From the NCBI GenBank assembly GCA_002731825.1, contig PCCS01000012.1, positions 95,701 through 159,700 on the forward strand: a DNA stretch of 64,000 nt, read 5' to 3'. Source of the DNA: Myxococcales bacterium (lineage in GTDB: Bacteria; Myxococcota_A; Bradymonadia; UBA7976; UBA1532). The notes beneath the pieces were generated by a model. It was given only the letters and a program-made list of their open reading frames with translations, had not been told where the DNA came from and ran no database searches. Position numbers and translations under genes: made by a program. This document shows positions 44,588 to 52,190 of this stretch, in pieces. How positions within the stretch are numbered: position 1 is the stretch's first letter; every line of letters starts with the position of its first letter.

Positions 44588-47251
44588 CTAATCGGTAGAT
44601 TTTTTTCCGAGAAACTGAATGAAGGTCGGTTGGAGAAGGTTTGAGAGTTGAACACAATCTTCGACATCTTTTTGGGCGATTCGGATCCTGTCGATGTTTT
44701 CCATATCATCGCGCCGTGCTTGACCAATAAGCGTTTTGAATTCGGCTAAGCGTGCCTGGCTACAAAAGTTACGAATCAGTGCCGTTCCGATCTTAATCGC
44801 CAGACCCGATTGTCGTTGATTAAGTTGGGCTTGGTGCTTCATCAGCCACGTCCATGCGATCTCTCGGTTGTCGTTGTGGACGTTGCGAGCCATCGCCTCC
44901 AAAGCCCGTGGCGAGAACACGGTCGTCCTTGCCAAATCCAGCGTATTCTTAAAAAGTTGGCTATTTTTAAAAGCGCCCAGTGCACGTCCGTATGCATACT
45001 GGAAAACAGGCTGGCTCCGCTTTTCTCCTAGTTTCTTGGACAGGGTTTCCCACAGGCCGTTGTCGCCTTGACTCGCCGCCAAGACCAGGGTGTTGCTCAG
45101 CCCATGTGTTGTCATTTGGTACGGTGTGTTCAAGAGCGCAAGTGCTCGAACTCTTAGCTCGTCATTGGTTTCGGCTGGATTACCCATCGTCAGCAGTTGC
45201 AGGCGACGCTGTTGCGATTCGTCTTTAAGCCATGTGGTCAGGGTCTGAGCGTTGAGAATGGTCGTAAATAACCACGAGCGAAATTCTCCGGCACGGTTGG
45301 CCGAGACGGCCACCCGTCTGACCATGTCTAATGAATCCAAAATGGAATAGACCACACTCGGCTGGCCTTGTGCGGAGAGTCTGGACAGCCAATTGGAATA
45401 GAGTTCAGCGTCGACTTCGCCAATGAGCAGCAAGTTCAGTAGGTGATGTGGCAGCCCACTGCGCTCACGTTTTGTGAGCGCCGAGTTTGCAGCCAAGCTC
45501 CGCTCGAATACGGGTTGACTGGTCGTCCACAAGTAAAGGCCCTGATGATTCGCATTTCCGAATAGAAATTCAGGACACGTCTTTGATGGCAGAGTGATCA
45601 CATCTGTGCGCTTAGCCAGCAGGTGACAATGGGTCTTTACGGCCTGGTCGTCCCCGTACCGAAGACAAACTGGGATGGCCCACGGATTGCCCTGTGCTTG
45701 ATTCCAAGCGGGTACTCTCGCCCTTTCCTGTGAGACACGGACGTTGACAGCATTGTCCTGGCACTGAAGAGTCATTCGGACCAGGGGTACGCCAGATTGC
45801 TTCAGATACCACTTTGCAATTGTCCGAGTCTCCGCCCTTGATTGCTCATCGATAATCGACAGAATGTCATCAGCAGACACCGCCTGGTCTTGCTTTTCTC
45901 GGATAACCGTTCTTAGGGCTGCTTGAATCTGATTCAGACCCACGTGTTTTTCGAGCATGTTCAGGAGCGTGTACACACGCCCGACGTCCAATTTTGTGAG
46001 CTCCCAATCGTCGTTGGCGTGATCGAGCACACTGGGCTCAATCTGTCTTGGGCGACGCACCAGCTCACGATTGATGAGCCAGGGGACAAGTGCGCTTTGA
46101 GTCGAGACAGACCCTGTATCGACGCCCTTTAATTTGTCTCTTATCCAGACCGATAGGCCCTCGTATAGCCATCGATCATGGTCGCTCGCTACACTCACCG
46201 AATGTCCCAGCCAGCGCCGGCTGAGTTGGCTGACCAATACACGCCTAAGCCAGGTTTTACGAACCGCTGATTCATCCTTTGGTAGCCTCAGTATGTGTTT
46301 TTCGCGGAAGGCAAATAAGCCGGGCGCACTGGTCATCGATGCACCTAACTTAGGCAGGGCCAGGACATCGACCTTGTGGTCTATGGGTTGACCAAAAAAA
46401 GAGCCGAGTTCTTCGACGAGCGGTCCGATGGTTTCGACCAGCTGCGTCGCTAACAGACCCTTACCTGGACTCGTCATGACGCGAATGGCTGGATATCCAG
46501 GTTTTTTAGGTGCAGAGACGACCTGAAAACGACCGACGGCAAACATCAGCATTTCGGGTGCCATCGGTGCGCTCTCGGCAAACTGAAATTCTCGTTGACC
46601 ATCTCTGACCCGTGTCTCGACTTGCCGTTCATTGGCGACGGCCGTAAATCCATCTGGGATTGTCAGATACAGTTTGATCGGCACCTTGAGTTTAGGGCGA
46701 TCCATGCAGGGAAAGATTCGGTGGGCCCCACCCGCATTTGTTTGGGTCATCGCATAGCTGTGCTGGCCGACCTGAAAACGGAAAAGACCTGGCGCTGTTT
46801 TGCGCGCTGAGCCTTCGTACCGAATTGTGACCACCGCATCGCCCATCTTCAAGGCCTCGGGAGTTCTGATCAACAACCCCCCATTGGGACCTGGGAGGGC
46901 CTCGCCCTGGCTCAACACGCCATTTTGCTCGACGACGACGGATTGCACATTCAGTTCACCGCCATGGAGAGGGATATACCGTGTTTGCTCGGCTAAATTG
47001 AGCGTCATGATAACTCGACCCACAAAGGTATCCCGATTCGGGTCGACGGTCAGTTTTACAGTATAGTGATTGGGTGTGATGTTTGCGTTGAGGGCCGTTT
47101 TGCCATCATAGCGCTGAACAGATGTAATCCGATCCATCGTCGTGTTCACCAGCGCGCAGCCCTGAACGGTGACACTCAAGGCCATAGTCAGGCAGATGAA
47201 CCCCACTCTCGACCGTTGAGTGATGCTAGATTGTTGTGGGCAACGCCTCAA
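44588..47251 (-). CDS. M1-aminopeptidase-like lipoprotein lacking the zinc site
   Basis: 887 residues from TTG 47251 (AGGAG six bases upstream). Lipobox VQGC at residue ~32. The saddle-shaped N-domain is recognisable (HRIFPCMDRPKLKVPIKLYL). The GAMEN substrate loop reads GASMTSAPG (303-311). The zinc motif HExxH-x18-E reads SQLSR (341-345) with Glu364 at the exact spacing, so both His and the catalytic Glu are lost while the distal Glu and Tyr427 remain. A long HEAT-like C-terminal part follows. It is most likely a catalytically dead envelope protein. Gene order places it upstream of the anchor-D lipoprotein. Confidence 0.85.
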   Translation of the reverse strand: MRRCPQQSSITQRSRVGFICLTMALSVTVQGCALVNTTMDRITSVQRYDGKTALNANITPNHYTVKLTVDPNRDTFVGRVIMTLNLAEQTRYIPLHGGELNVQSVVVEQNGVLSQGEALPGPNGGLLIRTPEALKMGDAVVTIRYEGSARKTAPGLFRFQVGQHSYAMTQTNAGGAHRIFPCMDRPKLKVPIKLYLTIPDGFTAVANERQVETRVRDGQREFQFAESAPMAPEMLMFAVGRFQVVSAPKKPGYPAIRVMTSPGKGLLATQLVETIGPLVEELGSFFGQPIDHKVDVLALPKLGASMTSAPGLFAFREKHILRLPKDESAVRKTWLRRVLVSQLSRRWLGHSVSVASDHDRWLYEGLSVWIRDKLKGVDTGSVSTQSALVPWLINRELVRRPRQIEPSVLDHANDDWELTKLDVGRVYTLLNMLEKHVGLNQIQAALRTVIREKQDQAVSADDILSIIDEQSRAETRTIAKWYLKQSGVPLVRMTLQCQDNAVNVRVSQERARVPAWNQAQGNPWAIPVCLRYGDDQAVKTHCHLLAKRTDVITLPSKTCPEFLFGNANHQGLYLWTTSQPVFERSLAANSALTKRERSGLPHHLLNLLLIGEVDAELYSNWLSRLSAQGQPSVVYSILDSLDMVRRVAVSANRAGEFRSWLFTTILNAQTLTTWLKDESQQRRLQLLTMGNPAETNDELRVRALALLNTPYQMTTHGLSNTLVLAASQGDNGLWETLSKKLGEKRSQPVFQYAYGRALGAFKNSQLFKNTLDLARTTVFSPRALEAMARNVHNDNREIAWTWLMKHQAQLNQRQSGLAIKIGTALIRNFCSQARLAEFKTLIGQARRDDMENIDRIRIAQKDVEDCVQLSNLLQPTFIQFLGKKSTD

Positions 47252-47426
47252 TGCTCACTCCTCTTAAATTGCCAATTGAAAGGGGGGCGTATTGCTGGGT
47301 CTAATGGCCTTTTGAACCAACTGCAAGAGCAATCTGGACAATTTATCGGGCAATAAACACAAAACCGTCTTCCATTTTCGTTCCGACGCTTGCATCCTCG
47401 TCAGCGGACTAGAGAGGGATGAGTCG

Positions 47427-48179
47427 GTGTCGAAGCTGATTTTTTTAGGAACATCAGACGCATTTAATGCGGCGGGTCGGGCCAACAGCTGTTACTGGGT
47501 TGAAGATGACCAGGGTCAGTATATGGTTGATTTTGGACCAACAGCCTTACTGCAGTGCAGTCGTCATGGCTTAGATGTCGACCGCCTCGACGGCATTTTT
47601 CTGACTCATCTCCATGGTGATCATATCGGCGGTTTAGCCATCCTTCTGGTGCATTTACAGTTTCAAGTAGGTCGAACAAGACCTTTCGTAATCGCGGGTC
47701 CTGAAGGCACTCGAGACCGGGTTCATATGTTGATTCAGAGTGCATACCCGTCGGTTTTAGTCACTGGATTTGCCTTCGACATTGACTACGTTGTTTGGGA
47801 CGTCCCAGGGGAAGTTGAGACATTGGGCAGACAGGTGCGTGCCATTCGGGCACGACATGACCGCTTGGCTATAGCGACCTCTCTAAGAATTACGTCCAAA
47901 ACCCATTCCATTAGTTTTAGCGGCGACACCGGGTGGCAGCCGCAATTAGCAGAACTGGTGGATGGCTCGGACCTGTTTATTTGTGAATGCACAAATTTAG
48001 ACGGCAACTATTGGGGGCATCTCAGCGTTGAAGAGCACCTCCACTTGAGAGACAGGTTTAAGGTCAAGACGATGTATGTCTCACATTTGAGCGACCTGTC
48101 TCGTGATGCGATGGCCAAACATGCAGAAGAGCTAAATCTGACCGTCGCAGATGATGGCATGGTTGTTGAGTTGACCTAA
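47427..48179 (+). CDS. MBL-fold metallo-hydrolase (RNase Z-like)
   Basis: 250 residues from GTG 47427. Metal motif THLHGDHIGGLAIL (HxHxDH), later HDR, SGDTGW and SHLSD. Opening KLIFLGTSDAFNAAGRANSC resembles RNase Z/beta-CASP-like hydrolases. The substrate is unknown; the family includes tRNA 3' processing and small-molecule hydrolases. It diverges from the M1-like gene. Confidence 0.88.
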   Translation: MSKLIFLGTSDAFNAAGRANSCYWVEDDQGQYMVDFGPTALLQCSRHGLDVDRLDGIFLTHLHGDHIGGLAILLVHLQFQVGRTRPFVIAGPEGTRDRVHMLIQSAYPSVLVTGFAFDIDYVVWDVPGEVETLGRQVRAIRARHDRLAIATSLRITSKTHSISFSGDTGWQPQLAELVDGSDLFICECTNLDGNYWGHLSVEEHLHLRDRFKVKTMYVSHLSDLSRDAMAKHAEELNLTVADDGMVVELT

Positions 48180-48242
48180 GGTCATCGTCCACTTCGGTCT
48201 CGTTCTTATAGACACACAATGCGGATATGGGCGCCATCAACA

Positions 48243-48263
48243 GACGGGTGTTCGTGTCCCGTC
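48243..48263 (+). terminator. Stem-loop downstream of the MBL gene
   Basis: GACGGG (48243-48248) pairs perfectly with CCCGTC (48258-48263) over a 9-base loop, 64 bp after the MBL stop. No T-run follows, so termination is only possible, not clear. Confidence 0.35.
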
Positions 48264-48328
48264 AATATACGCGTTGGGGTCCTGTTGGAGAGAGCGCGTT
48301 GGTCCGGTAGACAGCGGAGGAAATTAAG

Positions 48329-49075
48329 GTGGAATTAGGTAAAGTCGCACTCGTCACCGGCGCGTCAGCTGGCATTGGTCGAGCCATTGCAACTCGATTA
48401 GCAAAGGCTGGTTATCGAGTGGTTATCACCGCGCGCCGGATTCATCGCCTTCACGCTTTACGCGACGAGCTTTTGGCCGATGACATCTCCGTTGATACAT
48501 ACCAAGCAGATGTCCGTGATGATGCCCAACTGCAGGGGTTATTTACCTTCATTAGAGAGCATTATGGGCGTCTAGACGTCTTGGTGAATAATGCAGGGCT
48601 TGGTCGTAATGCTTCGCTTCTGGATGGGGAAAGCAGTGCCTGGCGTGAAATGTTTGATGTCAATGTCATCGCATTGTCTATTTGTACTCAACACGCTGTT
48701 AAACTGATGCGAGAGATGGAGGATAGGGGCCAAATTATTCATATTTCATCCATGTCGGGCCATCGGGTCCCAACGGGTACCGGTGGTATGTATTCGGCCA
48801 CGAAACATGCGGTCAGAGCTTTGACGGAAGCGCTAAGGCGTGAGCTCAGAGCACAGGATAGCCGGATTAAGGTCACCGCTATTTCACCGGGCTTTGTCGA
48901 AACCGAATTTGCTGAAGTGATGAGTGGGAGTCGTGAGACTGCTGAGGCTGTATATGGCCGATTTCCATGCTTACAGCCGGATGATATCGCATCGACCGTC
49001 ATGCACATCTTGGCTCAACCCGAACATGCGCAAATCCATGATGTCCTCATGCGTCCAACTCAGCAGCCCTCTTAA
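48329..49075 (+). CDS. Short-chain dehydrogenase/reductase
   Basis: 248 residues from GTG 48329 (GGAGG upstream). Classical SDR: TGASAGIGRAIA for NADP(H) binding (Arg-rich TARRIHRL after beta2 favours NADP), NNAGLG, ISSMSGHR catalytic Ser region and YSATKHA for Tyr-Lys. It resembles the YdfG/serine-dehydrogenase-like group. The substrate cannot be named. Confidence 0.92.
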   Translation: MELGKVALVTGASAGIGRAIATRLAKAGYRVVITARRIHRLHALRDELLADDISVDTYQADVRDDAQLQGLFTFIREHYGRLDVLVNNAGLGRNASLLDGESSAWREMFDVNVIALSICTQHAVKLMREMEDRGQIIHISSMSGHRVPTGTGGMYSATKHAVRALTEALRRELRAQDSRIKVTAISPGFVETEFAEVMSGSRETAEAVYGRFPCLQPDDIASTVMHILAQPEHAQIHDVLMRPTQQPS

Positions 49076-49098
49076 GCTGAGGCCCTGAGTTAAATTAC

Positions 49099-50640
49099 CT
49101 AGCGGCTCGCCTTCTTAGCCAGGACAATTCTCATGGATCCTTTATGCCGCAGGTCAAAGATCTCATAGCCTTTGATGATCTTGTTCTGATACGTCGGGCG
49201 AGAGATTTTGTAGTCGGTATCGATGGTCTTTTCATCCCTTGGATAGAGCTCGACCTTGCAGAGTTTTTCCAGCTTACAAATGACGACATTGTCTACGATC
49301 CGAGTTACATTTGCGGCGACATGGGTCTTGAGTTCAAACCAACGCGGGGTAGGCGCATCCAGACTCGAATCCCGTTCGTTGTGTGCAGCGAGCGTTGTTT
49401 GAACGGTGGTGGCCTTGCTGTTCATTTTGGGTGATGACACCGCGGGCGTATCAGTCGATTGGACAGACGTATCACCGGGTTTAATGTGGCTTCGATAGAC
49501 CGAGACTAAGCCCAGTAACAGAAGCAAGCCGCCTATCCAGAAAAACGTTTTCGACACGCCCCGCGATGGTCGATCTGCCGATTCAATATTATGGGTTTTT
49601 GATTTGACAGTATGGATTCGCAGGGCCGTCGGGACATCATGGTCAACCGTCGTACTCGTGAATAAATCCGATTTTGGTGCGCGCACGCCCCAACTGTCAT
49701 CGGCTTGCTCTGCTTTTACATCCCGCACCGTCGAGTACGCGTCTTCGGTACTGTCTTTCTCCTGCGCTTTACCGACACCAGATTTCCAGAGTTCCAGACC
49801 GATTGACATGGAGTGTTCATCAGTTTTGCCGACTGGGTCGATGGGTTGGGTACGCATCATCTGCTCAGGATCATTAAACCTCTCACCTGTTGGCCAATCC
49901 GGCAGTAGGGGCAGCGGCGAGTCGGTTTCGATTGTCATATCGACGTCGTCGTCGTCGATGCTTTCACTCGACGTCTCGTTTGGACTGCTCAACAGTGTAC
50001 TGCTCGTCGACGAGGGCATCGCGCCGAGTGATGCGGCCAGCGCTCGCCGATATGCTCCACTCGTCTTAGGCCTTGATTCGACAAGGGATCGCACGGGGGC
50101 AGGCGGTACGGCCATGATGGAGGTCACCAAGGTGGCCAAGAATTCAATGTCTCGTTCTATTGCAGCCTGTTTTTCATCTGCCTCAGAAAATGGCGTCACC
50201 CAATCCCTGATGGTCAACTTCTCTCCATCCCAATAGCATGATGCAAGGCTGAGATGACCGTGGGGGAATCCTGCAGCATGGGCGGCTTCTACAGTGCGAG
50301 CGATGATAAAACTCAGTTCTACGCTGACTCGTTGTGGAGGCAGTCCCCTCATGTCGAGCACTTGGCGCAGCGACATCCCCTGCGCTCTCTCGGTGATGGT
50401 CCAATAGCCGTGTTTCTGGTCTATTCCATAGTCGAGTATTGAACCGATATTCTCGTGTTTAAATGACGAGAGGATCTCCATCTCCGAGGAATTGGTTACG
50501 GTGATTGACCCGTCTGCTTGGTGAATGTCCAGTTGGTAGTTCTGGCCCGTCACCAGATGACGCACGGACCATACGCTATCGACTCCGTCTGCGAGTCGGG
50601 TCTCCAGTTGGTACGTGCCTATGGTATCGCCTGCTTGCAT
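49099..50640 (-). CDS. Transmembrane pseudokinase
   Basis: 513 residues. The first ~210 align with Hanks-type kinases (GTYQLETRLADGVDSVWSVR at the start), but the glycine loop is gone and the VAIK lysine is replaced (YQLDIHQ). The catalytic HRDLKPxN reads HGHLSLASC, and DFG reads RDW. A Ser/Thr/Asp-rich linker (~215-370) leads to a membrane segment (FFWIGGLLLLLGLVSVY) and a ~110-residue C-terminal domain with Cys-linked strands (VVICKLEKLCKVEL). No ATP transfer is expected. It lies 95 bp downstream of the GspE/PilB-like ATPase gene and is likely co-transcribed. Confidence 0.87.
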   Translation of the reverse strand: MQAGDTIGTYQLETRLADGVDSVWSVRHLVTGQNYQLDIHQADGSITVTNSSEMEILSSFKHENIGSILDYGIDQKHGYWTITERAQGMSLRQVLDMRGLPPQRVSVELSFIIARTVEAAHAAGFPHGHLSLASCYWDGEKLTIRDWVTPFSEADEKQAAIERDIEFLATLVTSIMAVPPAPVRSLVESRPKTSGAYRRALAASLGAMPSSTSSTLLSSPNETSSESIDDDDVDMTIETDSPLPLLPDWPTGERFNDPEQMMRTQPIDPVGKTDEHSMSIGLELWKSGVGKAQEKDSTEDAYSTVRDVKAEQADDSWGVRAPKSDLFTSTTVDHDVPTALRIHTVKSKTHNIESADRPSRGVSKTFFWIGGLLLLLGLVSVYRSHIKPGDTSVQSTDTPAVSSPKMNSKATTVQTTLAAHNERDSSLDAPTPRWFELKTHVAANVTRIVDNVVICKLEKLCKVELYPRDEKTIDTDYKISRPTYQNKIIKGYEIFDLRHKGSMRIVLAKKASR

Positions 50641-50735
50641 AATAGGACCATGGCATGCTTGCGAATCGGCGGCAATCTTAGGTTCATGCGCTCGCCGATA
50701 TTTTTAATGGCGGTGTTCATAGCCTGTACAGCTAC

Positions 50736-51902
50736 TCAAGTGACCCGGAGGACCTCATCGATTGTGGTCACGCCTTCTGAGACCCGTTTCAGACCTTGGA
50801 CCCTGAGGCCTTGATGGCCTTTTCTGTGTAAAAACTCCGCAAGTTGAACGCGGCTCGTTTGTTCGGATTTTACCAGGTCTTTGAGCTGATCATCCGCGCT
50901 AATTAGTTCGAAAATGCCAATGCGTCCTTTATAACCAGTTTGGTTACATTGGTCGCAGCCTCGGGGGCGAGGGAATCGGCTTACATCGATACCATGTGCG
51001 TCGAACAGACCCTTGGATGAATCATCAACAGGCGCCAGTTCGCAGCATTTTAAGCAAACGCGCCGGACAAGACGTTGTGCGAGCATGCCGTTGATGGCCG
51101 ACGCCACAACGTAGCGCTCTAGACCCATGTCGAAAAGTCTGACAAAGGTTTCAATGGCGCTACTGGTGTGAAGCGTCGATAGAACCAAATGTCCAGTGAG
51201 AGCCGCTTTAAAAGCGATGTTGGCGGTTTCTGAGTCGCGCATTTCACCGACCATGATCACGTCGGGGTCTTGCCTCAGCATCGCTCTAAGACCCTTGGCG
51301 AATGTGAAACCAATTCGTGGATTTGTTTGCGCTTGAATCACGTGCTCGAACCGATATTCGATGGGGTCTTCCAGCGTTGAAATATTCCGGCTGATAGAAT
51401 CACTCTCTTGCAGAAGGGCATAGAGTGTGGAGGTCTTGCCACTGCCGGTGGGTCCGGTGACCAAAAGCATTCCATGCGGGTGCTGACTCAGCAGTCTGAG
51501 CTGGTCAGCGAGCTCCGTATCCATGCCCAGTCCGGTCAAGCTCAATCGATGGTCTTGTTGAGGGAGCAGACGGAGTACGACTTTCTCACCGTATTCAGTT
51601 GGAAAAGTCGATAATCGGACATCGACTTCGACCTCATCTATTCGAAAGCGAAACGCGCCATCCTGCGGCAATCGCCGCTCGGCAATATCGAGGTTGGCCA
51701 TCACCTTCAGTCGACTGGCGACCTTTTGTCTAAAAGCTGAATCGAATGCCGGTTTGTCGACGAGCAATCCATCAATTCTGAAGCGCACACGTATCTCTCT
51801 TGGCCTCGGTTCAATATGGATATCACTGGCGCCTTCCGAGTAGGCTCTAGCCAGAATTCGATCCACTAGAACGACTGTGCTTTTCTCGTCTTGAGTATTC
51901 AT
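50736..51902 (-). CDS. GspE/PilB-family secretion or pilus assembly ATPase, lacking the usual N-terminal domain
   Basis: 388 residues. Contains VDRILARAYSEGASDIHIEP, Walker A GPTGSGKTSTLYALL, LEDPIEYRFE, Walker B DPDVIMVGEMRDSET, GHLVLSTLHTSSAIE, and the zinc tetracysteine CLKCC...CDQC. Typical GspE/PilB is 500-570 residues; the N1 domain that docks on GspL/PilM is missing. It starts immediately after the 80-residue ORF stop (TAGATG). Confidence 0.92.
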   Translation of the reverse strand: MNTQDEKSTVVLVDRILARAYSEGASDIHIEPRPREIRVRFRIDGLLVDKPAFDSAFRQKVASRLKVMANLDIAERRLPQDGAFRFRIDEVEVDVRLSTFPTEYGEKVVLRLLPQQDHRLSLTGLGMDTELADQLRLLSQHPHGMLLVTGPTGSGKTSTLYALLQESDSISRNISTLEDPIEYRFEHVIQAQTNPRIGFTFAKGLRAMLRQDPDVIMVGEMRDSETANIAFKAALTGHLVLSTLHTSSAIETFVRLFDMGLERYVVASAINGMLAQRLVRRVCLKCCELAPVDDSSKGLFDAHGIDVSRFPRPRGCDQCNQTGYKGRIGIFELISADDQLKDLVKSEQTSRVQLAEFLHRKGHQGLRVQGLKRVSEGVTTIDEVLRVT

Positions 51903-52145
51903 CTACTCGCTCCCCTCCAGGTCGACAAATAAGTCGCCTAAAACGCACTTCACGTCACCATTTAGACTCTTGATGTCTGCTTTCTTGAAATGATGCGCGT
52001 CCAGAATTCCCACCGACCCGAGTTGGGCATACGCTTCGCGCATTTGCTGCAATTCTGACTTCGGAATAATACCGAGGCGATGCTTGAAGACGGCATCGGC
52101 TGCCAGCGCAGATGGGTCGGAGTCAAGGGTTAGGGCATTGTGCAT
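51903..52145 (-). CDS. Small ORF upstream of the GspE-like gene
   Basis: 80 residues, not recognised. Ends with an acidic segment (LGDLFVDLEGSE) and joins the ATPase gene as TAGATG. It could be a remnant or split form of the ATPase N-terminal docking domain, but length and sequence do not prove this. Moderately good start at ATG 52145. Confidence 0.6.
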   Translation of the reverse strand: MHNALTLDSDPSALAADAVFKHRLGIIPKSELQQMREAYAQLGSVGILDAHHFKKADIKSLNGDVKCVLGDLFVDLEGSE

Positions 52146-52190
52146 AGCCCATCGTAACCCGCAAAACCAAAATGCTCAATGGCGGCTCGT

